NCBI GenBank assembly: GCA_016869075.1
Contig: VGEY01000003.1
Span: 57,893 to 121,892 of the forward strand
Direction of reading: 5' to 3'
Source: Alphaproteobacteria bacterium
GTDB lineage: Bacteria; Pseudomonadota; Alphaproteobacteria; Paracaedibacterales; VGCI01
Length of the DNA stretch: 64,000 nucleotides
In this document: one piece after another, positions 9,550 to 18,463 of the stretch
Layout: each line of letters starts with the position of its first letter
Numbering within the stretch: the first letter of the stretch is position 1
Program-made: the position numbers and the translations under genes
The notes under the pieces: model-generated
Told to the model about the DNA's origin: nothing
The model's database searches: none
The model's input: the letters and a program-made list of their open reading frames with translations, nothing else

Positions 9550-10113
9550 ATGGAAAATTTGTGTTTTAAGAGCTCAAATAGGAAAAAAAACATTGTAGGC
9601 CTATATGCTTTCATCACAAATCAATCCCGGCAGCCCATTTTCTTTAAAGAATATCAGGTCCCTGATACAGTGCTGGGGCGCTTTGAAATTTTGACGCTTC
9701 ATCTTGCCCTGATGTTTCGGCGGTTAAAATTCTTAAAAGAAGAGGAACAGGGTGTTTTTTCAGATCTCTCACAAGATTTAAGTAATTGGGTAGTGGCTGA
9801 CATTGATGAGTCTATACGTGCTATGCGTGTAAGTGATTTAAAAATTACTCTCTATTTAAAGAAATTTATTGAGGGCTTTTATGGTCGCCTGATTGCTTAT
9901 GATAAAGCGCTGGAATCCAATGATAAAAACATGTTAGAAGAAGCTATTCATCGGAATATATTTGGTATTGTGGATGATATTCCAATGAGTATAGTAAATG
10001 GCCTTGTTTCCTATACCTTTCAAACATGGGGATGGTTAGTGGAAACAAAACTCTCTTGCATAATAAATGATCTTAAAGGGGATATGCCTCATGCAAACAG
10101 ATCCAACAATTGA
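9550..10113 (+). CDS. Ubiquinol-cytochrome c chaperone family protein (CBP3/UQCC1-like)
   Basis: A 187-residue protein of the ubiquinol-cyt-c chaperone family (PF03981). The helical block VLGRFEILTLHLALMFRRL and the later SDLKITLYLKKFIEGFYGRLIAY-like segment are typical. The mitochondrial homologues assist cytochrome b synthesis and assembly of complex III. A role in bc1 assembly is inferred here by family membership. There is no signal peptide, so it should be cytoplasmic or peripheral on the membrane. The 3' end overlaps the start of the DUF177 gene by 23 bases. Together with bamE upstream and DUF177-rpmF-plsX downstream it forms a conserved alphaproteobacterial neighbourhood. Confidence 0.88.
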   Translation: MENLCFKSSNRKKNIVGLYAFITNQSRQPIFFKEYQVPDTVLGRFEILTLHLALMFRRLKFLKEEEQGVFSDLSQDLSNWVVADIDESIRAMRVSDLKITLYLKKFIEGFYGRLIAYDKALESNDKNMLEEAIHRNIFGIVDDIPMSIVNGLVSYTFQTWGWLVETKLSCIINDLKGDMPHANRSNN

Positions 10114-10621
10114 ATTTAGTCGTATACTTACTTTTGATCAAATCAAGGCATCAGGGAGCTCATATCACATTCAAGCAAAAGAAGAAGAATGCCATCTTTT
10201 AGCCAAACGTTTCAACCTTGTGGCAGTGAAATATCTAAAAGCAGATTTCTTTTTAACGCATGCTGAAGAGCCGCGTTGTTACCATATTAAAGGCGAAGTG
10301 GAAGGGGATGTCGTTCAATCTTGTGTGTCTACACTTAAGGATGTTCCAGCTCATGTTCATGCGTTTTTTGACATTGTATTAAAGCCCTCGCAAGGAGAAG
10401 GTAAGGAAGAAGAATATATGATCGACCTTGAAGATGCGACGGATATAGAATATTACACTCAAGAAAATATAGATTTAGGAGAAACCGCTGCCCAATATCT
10501 TTACTTAAACCTAGATCCTTTTCCGCATGCGCCTGATGCTCCCAAGTTTTTTAAAGATACTACTGAAAAGCAAGTTAACCCCCTTGCTCAAGCTTTAAAA
10601 GGGTTGAAGAAAGATAAGTAG
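10091..10621 (+). CDS. yceD: DUF177 (YceD) family protein
   Basis: A YceD/DUF177 protein of 176 residues, encoded just upstream of rpmF as in most bacteria. Members are linked to 23S rRNA/large-subunit biogenesis and, in plants, to rRNA processing. The ATG at 10091 is chosen over one 24 bases upstream because AAAGGGG (ending at 10081) is correctly spaced and the sequence MQTDPTIEFSRIL begins like the family. The conserved GEVEGDVVQSCVSTLKDVPAHV block, the acidic DLEDATDIEYYT segment and the ETAAQYLYLNLDPFPHAP block are present. Confidence 0.92.
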   Translation: MQTDPTIEFSRILTFDQIKASGSSYHIQAKEEECHLLAKRFNLVAVKYLKADFFLTHAEEPRCYHIKGEVEGDVVQSCVSTLKDVPAHVHAFFDIVLKPSQGEGKEEEYMIDLEDATDIEYYTQENIDLGETAAQYLYLNLDPFPHAPDAPKFFKDTTEKQVNPLAQALKGLKKDK

Positions 10622-10744
10622 ACTAATCAAAAAGGGTTGTTTTTTAAAAATAAAATCCTTTTGTTCTTGCTCTTTTATAATAATTAAGTTAAAAACCAAA
10701 GACAAGGATATACGGATAAAATTGTTACCTGGAGTGTTTAGACA

Positions 10745-10948
10745 ATGGCTGTTCCAAAGAAGAAAACCTCAAAGTCACGCCGTGACATGCGACGTGCACA
10801 TCATGCCCTGACGGCAATTCATAGCGGAGAATGCCCAAATTGTGGTGTTCGTAAGCTTCCCCATCATTTGTGTGGGGCTTGTGGCTACTATAAAGGGCGT
10901 CAGGTTGTCTCTAAGGTGGAAGTACAAACCGATCAGAAAGACGCTTAA
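10745..10948 (+). CDS. rpmF: 50S ribosomal protein L32
   Basis: A 67-residue ribosomal protein beginning [17 protein letters not shown], the signature of L32. Four cysteines (30, 33, 43, 46) in two CxxC pairs show that this is the zinc-binding form. A ribosome binding site (TGGAG) precedes the ATG. It is followed after 33 bases by plsX, the classical ribosome and fatty-acid operon link (rpmF-plsX-fabH). Confidence 0.98.
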   Translation: MAVPKKKTSKSRRDMRRAHHALTAIHSGECPNCGVRKLPHHLCGACGYYKGRQVVSKVEVQTDQKDA

Positions 10949-10981
10949 GGGTGGGCCTTCCTTTATGGGAGAGTTCCTAAT

Positions 10982-12004
10982 ATGACCTTTGTGTTATCAT
11001 TAGATGCCATGGGGGGAGATTATGCCCCTCAAATTGTTATAGAAGGGGCTGTATTAGCTTTGGCTAATGCTGACTTTTCATACCTTGTCTTTGGTGATGA
11101 GCGCGTTATTCGTCCCATCCTTGCAAATTATCCAAAATATCAGCATGCCTTTCACTTGGTTCATACGACTGAAGTTATAACCAACGATATGAAAGTCGCA
11201 ATGGCAATACGTGGTTTGCGAACATCAAGCATGCGCCTTTCCATTGAGGCGGTTGCTAAGGGTGATGCAGCTGCAGTTATTTCTGCTGGCAATACCGGAG
11301 CGTATATGGCTTTAAGCAAACTTCAATTGAAAACACTAGAAGGCATTGATCGCCCAGCTATTGCAAGAGCAATGCCAACACTTAAGGGGCGCTCTATTGT
11401 TATGGATTTAGGAGCGAACATTGAGTGCACAAGCCAAGATCTTGTGCAATTTGCTATTATGGGACACGTCTTTGGACAAAGGCTCCTGGAAAAAGAGCGG
11501 CCGTCAATTGGTCTCTTAAACGTGGGCACTGAAGATACAAAAGGGAATATGATCGTTCAAGATGCTGCCCAATCATTAAAAAATATTCCACATATAAATT
11601 TTTATGGTTTTGTTGAAGGTGACGATATTACAGCTGGTACCACAGATATAATCATTACAGACGGCTTTACGGGAAATGTGGCTTTAAAGACTTTAGAGGG
11701 TGCTGCCAAGCTTATACAGAAAATGCTTCAGGATTCTTTAAAACAGTCTTGGCGTGGAAAGCTTGGCTATTTAGTCGCAAAACCCGCTTTTCAGCAATTC
11801 AAGAACTACATAGATCCACGCCTCTATAATGGAGCAATTTTCTTAGGACTAAAGGGGATAGCCGTTAAGAGTCACGGTGGAACAGATGCCGTTGGGTTTG
11901 CAAATGCCATTCGTGTTGCAGCATCCTTGGCTGCGGATGCAGCTTCAGGTCAAATTGCCTCTGATATGGAGAACCTTTTAACTAAGGAAAAGTTTGCATT
12001 ATGA
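10982..12004 (+). CDS. plsX: Phosphate acyltransferase PlsX
   Basis: A 340-residue peripheral membrane enzyme that converts acyl-ACP and phosphate to acyl-phosphate for phospholipid synthesis. The opening [19 protein letters not shown], the [11 protein letters not shown] segment, [12 protein letters not shown] and the [18 protein letters not shown] block are all diagnostic. Length is standard. Its stop codon overlaps the fabH start (ATGA at 12001-12004), so translation is coupled. The acyl-phosphate would go to PlsY, which is not encoded in this window. Confidence 0.97.
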   Translation: MTFVLSLDAMGGDYAPQIVIEGAVLALANADFSYLVFGDERVIRPILANYPKYQHAFHLVHTTEVITNDMKVAMAIRGLRTSSMRLSIEAVAKGDAAAVISAGNTGAYMALSKLQLKTLEGIDRPAIARAMPTLKGRSIVMDLGANIECTSQDLVQFAIMGHVFGQRLLEKERPSIGLLNVGTEDTKGNMIVQDAAQSLKNIPHINFYGFVEGDDITAGTTDIIITDGFTGNVALKTLEGAAKLIQKMLQDSLKQSWRGKLGYLVAKPAFQQFKNYIDPRLYNGAIFLGLKGIAVKSHGGTDAVGFANAIRVAASLAADAASGQIASDMENLLTKEKFAL

Positions 12005-12978
12005 CATTTCGTTCTGTTGTTAAAGGATGTGGAGCCTACTTGCCTGAGCAGGTTGTTACCAATCATGACCTTGCTGCAATAATGGACACCAGCCATGAGT
12101 GGATAGTAGAGCGTACAGGAATTCATCAACGTCATGTTGTGGAAGACGGTGACTATACTTCTGACTTAGCAACACGAGCAGCACGCCAAGCTCTTTTACG
12201 CTCCAAAATTCCTGTGGAATCCCTCGATTTAATTGTGCTTGCAACAGCAACTCCTGATGATACATTTCCTGCAACTGCAGTTACCATCCAACAAAAATTG
12301 GGTGCGCATGCGGCATTTGCATTTGATGTTCATGCGGTGTGTTCTGGGTTTGTATATGCCTTAAGCGTGGTAGATAATTTCATTCGCTCTGGACAGGTTA
12401 AGACTGCCTTAGTTATTGGTGCTGAAACGATGACACGATTATTAGATCCAAACGATCGTTCAACGGCAGTTTTATTTGGAGATGGTGCTGGTGCATTGGT
12501 TCTTCAGGCAGAGGAAGTTTCTTCCAAAGATAAGGATACGCAACGGGGTGTATTATCGACGCACCTTTATTCAGATGGTCGATTCCGTGATGCACTTTAT
12601 GTAGATGGAGGACCGAGCCGTAAGACAATGGGTTATCTACGCATGCAGGGTAAAGAAGTTATGAAGCATGCAGTGGAAAAAATTGGTGATTCCGTTAAAA
12701 AAGCACTTGAATTTCATAAACTGACCCCTCAAGATATCGATTGGTTTGTTCCCCATCAGGCAAACATAAGAATTATCAATGCTGTGGCTAAGTATTTTTC
12801 TTTACCAACAGAGCGCGTTGTTGTAACAGTTGATCAACATGCGAATACCTCTGCTGCTTCAATACCATTAGCTTTAGCTGCAGCAGAAACAGATGGACGT
12901 ATTAAGGCAGGTCAATTAGTGGTACTTGAAGCCATGGGTGCTGGATTTACGTGGGGATCTGCTGTTATACGGTGGTAA
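12001..12978 (+). CDS. fabH: 3-oxoacyl-ACP synthase III (FabH)
   Basis: A 325-residue condensing enzyme that starts type II fatty-acid synthesis from acetyl-CoA and malonyl-ACP. The catalytic triad is complete: Cys114 in HAVCSGF, His252 in PHQANIRI and Asn282 in [10 protein letters not shown]. The family block [13 protein letters not shown] and the GDGAGALVL loop are present. It is part of the rpmF-plsX-fabH-ihfA operon with start/stop overlap to plsX. Confidence 0.98.
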   Translation: MTFRSVVKGCGAYLPEQVVTNHDLAAIMDTSHEWIVERTGIHQRHVVEDGDYTSDLATRAARQALLRSKIPVESLDLIVLATATPDDTFPATAVTIQQKLGAHAAFAFDVHAVCSGFVYALSVVDNFIRSGQVKTALVIGAETMTRLLDPNDRSTAVLFGDGAGALVLQAEEVSSKDKDTQRGVLSTHLYSDGRFRDALYVDGGPSRKTMGYLRMQGKEVMKHAVEKIGDSVKKALEFHKLTPQDIDWFVPHQANIRIINAVAKYFSLPTERVVVTVDQHANTSAASIPLALAAAETDGRIKAGQLVVLEAMGAGFTWGSAVIRW

Positions 12979-13007
12979 TAAAAAGCAAGAAACAAAGGAG
13001 AATAGAA

Positions 13008-13301
13008 ATGGCAGCTGAGACTGTAACTCGTGCTGATTTAATTAACAAAATTACACAAAATAATAACTGTACACGCCAGCAGGCTACTGAAATATTAAAA
13101 AAGACTCTTGAAGAAATTGAGCGTGCTTTAGCCAAGGGAGATAATGTTAAAATTTCTTCATTTGGTACTTTTACGCTTCTTCAAAAAAAGGAACGTCTTG
13201 GACGCAATCCACGTACAGGGAAGGATGCAAAAATTTCATCACGCCAGGTAATTAGCTTTAGGGCTTCGCCAATTTTCAAAAAAACCGTAGGCACGAAATA
13301 G
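13008..13301 (+). CDS. ihfA: Integration host factor subunit alpha
   Basis: A 97-residue HU/IHF-family DNA-bending protein. The ATG at 13008 is preceded at ideal spacing by AAAGGAG (12994-13000). An earlier in-frame start inside fabH would add 19 unlikely residues. The dimerisation helices are followed by VKISSFGTFTL and the DNA-binding arm GRNPRTGKDAKISSRQVISF, which fits IHF-alpha better than HU. It is the last gene of the plsX-fabH operon. The merR-type regulator that often follows in alphaproteobacteria is absent. Confidence 0.95.
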   Translation: MAAETVTRADLINKITQNNNCTRQQATEILKKTLEEIERALAKGDNVKISSFGTFTLLQKKERLGRNPRTGKDAKISSRQVISFRASPIFKKTVGTK

Positions 13302-13413
13302 CGCGTTCATTATTAAATAAATTAGATCCATAACGTTATTGAGTTAACAGTCCTGTGGGCTTCTCTAAACTTCGATTGAATCGGGGCATAAAATTTTTAA
13401 TAACTTTTACACA

Positions 13414-14358
13414 ATGTTAAAGCACATCCTTTTTATTTGTGCTGTATATTGGTTGGCAATGATTACCTTTAACCAGCCTGGAGAACTTGTGCCTCTGGAT
13501 TTTGTTAATGGCTTTCTCAAAGACTATTCTAAAGATGAAAAAATTCTTATTAATGATGATCTGGTATCAATTAAAAAGATATGTTTCCGGAATCAAAAAA
13601 CTTCTCAAAATTCCCAACCTACATATGTTGCAACAGCTGGGGGGCCTGGAGCCTGTAAAAGTACAATATTAGAGACTTTCTTGCACGATAAGCCAGACTA
13701 TGTTTATGCTGACCCTGACCCACGCGCTTTGAAATTTATGGTTAATACTTATACGCAATCTCTCAATTATTATGCAATTAGCCAAGCTTCATCTTATAAA
13801 GCCCTTTTGCAAGAAACCTATAATAAATGGCGTGCTGCTTCAAATTACATCTCTCATAGAATTCTAAATGATGCCTATGCAAAAGGCTATAATATTGCCC
13901 ATGGATCTACATCCACAGCCAAGCAAATTACAGGTCTTTATGAACGCCTCAAGAAGAAGGATTATAAAATTGTTTTAATTTTATGTGGGGCTCCTGATCA
14001 ATCGCGTGTGGAATCCATTCAACATAGATCAGAAATTCAAGGATTTGTGCAATCTTCTCCTGAAGATGTGATTAACAAAGGAAAAGCATTTCCTGAAAGA
14101 TTTCAAGATTACTTTCACTATGCCGATCAAATCTATATTTACTGGACACAAGATTTTAAAAAAGGAAGCACAAGAGCGGCTCTTCTTGAGAAAGGCAAAG
14201 GAATGTCAGTTTATGATCAAAAGGCCTATAATGATTTCGTAAAGGAATATGAAAAGGTACCCACATTAAATAAGCATATGGTATCTTTTGAGACACTTGT
14301 CCAAAATTTTATTCAAGGAAACGAACCTAAGAGTAGTCGACCAAATAGCAGGAATTAA
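13414..14358 (+). CDS. Zeta-toxin-like P-loop kinase with possible N-terminal export signal
   Basis: A 314-residue protein. The segment AGGPGACKST (residues 75-84) is a Walker A motif in which the usual Gly before the Lys is Cys. It is followed by YADPDPRALKFM and by AYAKGYNIAHGSTSTAKQI, which resemble the acceptor and helix blocks of zeta-toxin/UDP-GlcNAc kinase-like proteins. The end of the domain reads IVLILCGAPDQSRVESIQHR. No epsilon-type antitoxin gene is adjacent. The first 18 residues are hydrophobic (MLKHILFICAVYWLAMIT), so the protein may be exported; a start at Met16 would remove this. The function is therefore uncertain: phosphotransferase effector, toxin without antitoxin, or housekeeping kinase. 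Confidence 0.6.
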   Translation: MLKHILFICAVYWLAMITFNQPGELVPLDFVNGFLKDYSKDEKILINDDLVSIKKICFRNQKTSQNSQPTYVATAGGPGACKSTILETFLHDKPDYVYADPDPRALKFMVNTYTQSLNYYAISQASSYKALLQETYNKWRAASNYISHRILNDAYAKGYNIAHGSTSTAKQITGLYERLKKKDYKIVLILCGAPDQSRVESIQHRSEIQGFVQSSPEDVINKGKAFPERFQDYFHYADQIYIYWTQDFKKGSTRAALLEKGKGMSVYDQKAYNDFVKEYEKVPTLNKHMVSFETLVQNFIQGNEPKSSRPNSRN

Positions 14359-14410
14359 CCCTTACCCCTCTTGCAAACCTCCTTTCATAAGGCTATATTT
14401 TTTATGATAT

Positions 14411-14487
14411 CGGAACGTAGCGCAGCCTGGTAGCGCACTATTCTGGGGGGATAGGGGTCGTGGGTTCAAATCCCGCCGTTCCGACCA
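14411..14487 (+). tRNA. tRNA-Pro (anticodon GGG)
   Basis: A 77-nt cloverleaf. The acceptor stem is CGGAACG paired with CGTTCCG, with discriminator A and encoded CCA (14484-14487). The D arm is GCGC...GCGC. The anticodon stem CTATT/GATAG encloses the loop CTGGGGG, with GGG at 14445-14447. The T arm is GTGGG-TTCAAAT-CCCGC. It decodes CCC and CCU proline codons. It lies between the zeta-like gene and the broken phospholipase D gene. Confidence 0.97.
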
Positions 14488-14567
14488 TCTCATTATCCCA
14501 TTTGATCTCAAAAATTCTTTAAAAAGATAATACTGAATTTTTTTAACGTATTTGATATAAAGAAAAG

Positions 14568-15717
14568 ATGGTTTTATTAATAAAGAAAATTGTTTACTTT
14601 TTCATTTTCGCACTTATTCATGTTCCATGCATTTATGGAATCAATCATGCTTCAAGGGAATTTTTAAATACAAAAGTTATTATCTCTGATCCTGCACATT
14701 TTTTGCTGGGTATTGAGAAAGCGGAAGATTTTCTTTATATGGGGTCATATAAACTACATGGCCATCTTCTTCCTCAGGGAAGACTTTTTAATTCCCTTAA
14801 AGTTGCTGCTGATAAGAAAGAGCTGTCTGATAAGATTATTATTATCTTGGAAAACAATCTAACAGTGGAAGAATTCAAAGTGGGAAGCCAAGCAATTAGG
14901 TCAGGGGACAATTTAAGAAAATATAAGGATCTTAATGTTCACCTTATTTATGGAAATTCAAGATTTCATGCATCTCATCTTAAGGTACTGACTACTAAAA
15001 AGTATGCATTTGTTGGTACTACCAATTTTGATAAAGAATTTATTGAGGGCGATACACTTACACGTGATTTCTCATTACTTTTGCAAGATCAAAAACTCCT
15101 GGATGAATTGAAGAGAGTTATTAACCAACATATTCAATTCAAACAACCCACCATGTTGTCCTAAAATATCAGATATTGCTCCTGGATGTACTCGCTTATC
15201 ATGGGGACCTGAGCAACATCGTAAACATTTTAGACAGCTTATTAAATCAGCTACTCGATCAATTGAAATATACCAACAGTCTTTGCAAGATGAAGAAATA
15301 ACTAGACTGCTGCAAGAAGCAATTAAAAGGGGCGTAAATGTTACAATTTTGATGTCAGAATTTCCCTTTAATGCAAAGCACGGAAACAAGAGCTGGGATT
15401 CTCAGTTGAAAATTGTAAATACCAAATCAGAAAACAGGCAACATATCGGCCAAGTGCGCTTAACAGGCCAAGTGATAACAGCAGGTGAATTGGAAGGCTC
15501 GCGCCTTCATATCCATGCAAAGGTTATGATCATTGATGGAGATGATCCTAAGAAAGTAATAATGTATCTAGGTTCTGCCAATTTTTATCAACCAGCATTA
15601 GACAAAGACCGCAATGTGGGTGTTATAACTAGAAACATGGAGTATATAAATCCTGTCAGAGGCCAGTTTTTAAAAGATTGGCATGCACATGAGCAATGGC
15701 AAATAACACAACCGTAA
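14568..15717 (+). pseudogene. Secreted phospholipase D-family protein, interrupted by a frameshift
   Basis: Two adjacent open frames together encode one protein of about 383 residues. The first (14568-15164) has a signal peptide and the first HKD motif, FHASHLKVLTTK followed by FVGTTNFD. The second carries LHIHAKVMIID followed by YLGSANF, the second HKD motif. The second frame is open from upstream of 15150, where it reads CCPKISDIAPG and RLSWGPEQHRKHFRQL, so the coding potential is continuous across a +1 shift. An extra C in the CCC run near 15150 would explain it. Both catalytic HKD halves look intact, so the break is recent, a sequencing error, or less likely recoding. Family members hydrolyse phosphodiesters in lipids or nucleic acids. 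Confidence 0.8.
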
Positions 15718-15828
15718 AATATCAAGCTGGTCCCATGTTCGTGTATGCCTTATCCTAAATTTTAATAGAATCTTAAATGATTTCTTCTTATGATAACTAC
15801 CAAGAGACACATAATACTTGAGGAAAAA

Positions 15829-17043
15829 ATGCCGTCAATTCCTTTCAAAACGGATTCCGTCGCCCAAAATGTTGTTATTGTTTCAGCAAAAAGAACACCA
15901 ATGGGTGCCTTTCAGGGTGTTTTCTCTTCGATAAAGGCGCCTCACCTTGGCAGTGTTGCTATAAAAGGAGCACTCGAGGCAGCAACTTTGGCTCCAAATG
16001 ATATACGTGAAGTTCTGATGGGGTGTGTTCTGTCTGCTGGCTTAGGACAAGCGCCTGCCCGTCAAGCAGCTATTGGAGCAGGATTAGACTCTTCAACTTC
16101 ATGTACAACCATTAATAAGGTGTGTGGTTCGGGCATGAAAGCAATCATGCTTGCTGCAGATCAGATACGTTTAAATAATGATCATATTGTAATAGCCGGT
16201 GGCATGGAGAGTATGACCAACGCTCCCTACTTATTAGATCGTGCTCGCTCTGGATATCGCTTAGGTCATGGCAAAATTATTGATCATATGTTTTTTGATG
16301 GACTTGAAGATCCTTATCATGCTGGACGCCTTATGGGCACTTTTGCTGAGGACACTGCAGCTCAATTTAACTTTAGTCGTGAAGAACAAGATGCTTATGC
16401 TCTGGAATCTTTGCGTCGAGTGCAAAACGCTGTTGCACAGGGATTTTTCGTAAGCGAAATTTGTTCGGTTGAAGTCCCTGAGGGAAAAAATGTGAATCAA
16501 ATTCAGCAAGATGAAACTCCAACGAAAATTAAAGCTGATAAAATACCACATTTGAAACCTGCATTTCGCTCTGATGGGACCGTGACAGCTGCTAATTCCT
16601 CTTCCATTGCTGATGGTGCGGCGGCTATGGTTCTTATGTCCGAAAAAGAGGCTCTGAAGCGTAATTTGACACCAATGGCCATAATTCGGGGATATGCGTC
16701 CCATGCTCAAGAACCAGAATGGTTTACCACAGCTCCCATAGGTGCAATAGACAAGCTTTTAAAAAATGTTGGATGGGATTTAAAGGATGTTGACCTTTTT
16801 GAAATCAATGAGGCCTTTGCCGTTGTCACCATGGCAGCATTAAAAAAGATGAACATCCCCCATGAAAAAGTCAATATTTGGGGAGGTGCCACCACTCTTG
16901 GGCATCCCTTGGGAGCAAGCGGGGCGCGCATACTTGTTACTTTACTGCACGCAATGGCAGAGCGAAAGCTCTCAAAAGGGATTGCGGCAGTTTGTATTGG
17001 GGGAGGAGAAGCAACGGCCATCGCAGTGGAGCGCACTCCTTAA
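15829..17043 (+). CDS. Acetyl-CoA acetyltransferase (thiolase)
   Basis: A 404-residue thiolase of the AtoB/PhaA type, condensing or cleaving acetoacetyl-CoA. The nucleophile Cys99 is in NKVCGSGMK. The GGMESMTNAPYLL loop, the NEAFAVV motif, the catalytic His in GHPLGASGAR and the second Cys in CIGGGEATA are present. The ATG at 15829 is preferred because TTGAGG precedes it at good spacing, whereas the ATG 39 bases upstream has no ribosome binding site. No neighbouring reductase or polymerase points to polyhydroxybutyrate. It may serve beta-oxidation, ketone-body or branched-chain acyl metabolism together with mce at 26.5 kb. Confidence 0.94.
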   Translation: MPSIPFKTDSVAQNVVIVSAKRTPMGAFQGVFSSIKAPHLGSVAIKGALEAATLAPNDIREVLMGCVLSAGLGQAPARQAAIGAGLDSSTSCTTINKVCGSGMKAIMLAADQIRLNNDHIVIAGGMESMTNAPYLLDRARSGYRLGHGKIIDHMFFDGLEDPYHAGRLMGTFAEDTAAQFNFSREEQDAYALESLRRVQNAVAQGFFVSEICSVEVPEGKNVNQIQQDETPTKIKADKIPHLKPAFRSDGTVTAANSSSIADGAAAMVLMSEKEALKRNLTPMAIIRGYASHAQEPEWFTTAPIGAIDKLLKNVGWDLKDVDLFEINEAFAVVTMAALKKMNIPHEKVNIWGGATTLGHPLGASGARILVTLLHAMAERKLSKGIAAVCIGGGEATAIAVERTP

Positions 17044-17178
17044 TTTATGAATCCACAATAATAAAATTACTAAAAATATAAGCATTAACTCAAGTTAGGA
17101 ATCAAGATTCCCTTATTGCATCAATAGGTAGATTCGGTCTATAAAAAGAGCAGTCTTGAGCATAAAGGGTTAAAAATA

Positions 17179-17760
17179 GTGAACGAAGCTCAAATCCGCC
17201 GAAAAGAAAATTGGTTGTTTTTTCGTCAGTGGTTGAAGAGCCCACGTCAATTGGGAACCCTCGCTCCTATTTCTGTAAAATTATCGAAACTTGCTGCGCA
17301 ACAAGCTATTTCACAATATTCTACCGGTACACCAGTTGTTGAAATTGGAGCAGGCACAGGGCGTCTTACACGTGCTCTCATACAGGCGGGTGTTCAAGTG
17401 CAAGATTTAACTGTCGTTGAATTAGATGGCCAAATGTGTGATTTCTTGAAAGAAACACTTCCTTCTGTGCGGGTTATCGAAGGAGATGCTTGTCATTTAA
17501 AAGAGCTAATATCTCCTCAAATTTTAAAAAAGGTGTGCGTTGTTGTTTCGGCTATTCCGTTAATGTATCTCCCAGAGACTGTTCGTCAGTCCCTAATGAA
17601 TGCGGCTTTTTCCGTTCTTGCGCCTGGGGGAAAAGTTATTCATGTTACTTATAATCCACGCTCTCCTCTTGGATTCTGGATGGGTATCCAACAAAATCGT
17701 GTTGGTGCAACTTGGTTTAATATGCCACCTGGCTTTGTTTGGCAGTTTGAAAAGCAATGA
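17179..17760 (+). CDS. PmtA-like class I SAM-dependent methyltransferase (first of tandem pair)
   Basis: A 193-residue methyltransferase with motif I VVEIGAGTGRLTRALI near residue 53, the acidic post-I VVELD and GDACHL. The layout resembles Sinorhizobium-type phosphatidylethanolamine N-methyltransferase: FFRQWLKSPRQLGTLAPIS before the fold, SAIPLMYL in the middle and FNMPPGFVWQFE at the end. It would make methylated phospholipids toward phosphatidylcholine, though activity toward rRNA or other substrates is not excluded. It starts with GTG, preceded by AAAGGG nine bases upstream. The stop overlaps the start of a paralogue (ATGA at 17757-17760). Confidence 0.72.
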   Translation: MNEAQIRRKENWLFFRQWLKSPRQLGTLAPISVKLSKLAAQQAISQYSTGTPVVEIGAGTGRLTRALIQAGVQVQDLTVVELDGQMCDFLKETLPSVRVIEGDACHLKELISPQILKKVCVVVSAIPLMYLPETVRQSLMNAAFSVLAPGGKVIHVTYNPRSPLGFWMGIQQNRVGATWFNMPPGFVWQFEKQ

Positions 17761-18437
17761 CGTATACATCGCAAGCAAAACGAAATGAAAACCTCCTTTT
17801 TCTGAAACGTGTTCTTAAGAATCCAAAGGCATTAGGTGCTGTTACACCCAGTTCTATTGCCCTTTCAAACTTTATCTGTCAGCATGTGGAGACAACGCAA
17901 GACAGCTTTGTGGTAGAAATCGGGGCAGGGACTGGTCGATTTACGCGGTCATTATTGCGCTACGGGGTAAAACCTACTCAGCTTTTTGTTGTTGAAATGG
18001 ATCCCGAACTTTGTGGGTTCTTAACTCAGCATTTTCCCAACGTCACTGTCATCAACGGAGATGCAAGAAATTTACTTGATATTTTACCCCCGCATATCAT
18101 TGGAAAAGTGAGCACAGTTATTTCGGGAATTCCCCTCGTGAATTTATCAGAAACTATCCAAGCAAGTATTGTTGGCGCGTGTTTTTCAGTTTTGGCAGAA
18201 GGGGGACAAATGTTGCAGTTCACCTATGGGCCAATATCCCCTGTCTCCAGTCAAAAATTAGGCTTGCGTAAAAAGCGTTTAGGGCATGTTCTTTGGAATT
18301 TCCCTCCGGCTGTAATTTGGTCTTATACGCGGGGGGTAAGCGCCTCTTCACACCGCAAACCTCAAATTCTTATGCGTCGATTACGCTATTTACGACGAAA
18401 AATAACAACAAAAGTAAGGCATAGCGTGTCACTTTAA
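17757..18437 (+). CDS. PmtA-like class I SAM-dependent methyltransferase (second of tandem pair)
   Basis: A 226-residue paralogue of the gene before it, with the same block order: FLKRVLKNPKALGAVTPSS, VVEIGAGTGRFTRSLLRYG, VVEMDPELCGFL, GDARNL, ISGIPLVNL and FPPAVIWSYTRG. It is closer to characterised PmtA proteins at the C-terminus and carries an extra basic tail of about 35 residues. Sequential N-methylation by two enzymes, or one methylating and one diverged copy, are both possible. It converges on the double-glycine peptide gene on the opposite strand. Confidence 0.74.
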   Translation: MTYTSQAKRNENLLFLKRVLKNPKALGAVTPSSIALSNFICQHVETTQDSFVVEIGAGTGRFTRSLLRYGVKPTQLFVVEMDPELCGFLTQHFPNVTVINGDARNLLDILPPHIIGKVSTVISGIPLVNLSETIQASIVGACFSVLAEGGQMLQFTYGPISPVSSQKLGLRKKRLGHVLWNFPPAVIWSYTRGVSASSHRKPQILMRRLRYLRRKITTKVRHSVSL

Positions 18438-18463
18438 ATGACAAATAAAATAAATTTATTTAA

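Noticed and set aside
15130..15165. Programmed +1 frameshift in the phospholipase D gene
   Set aside because: No slippery codon with a stop or pseudoknot as in prfB-type sites; a simple indel in a CCC run explains it better.
16261..16710. Open frame of 149 codons on the minus strand
   Set aside because: It is antisense to the thiolase gene and encodes a sequence without domain or signal; a shadow.
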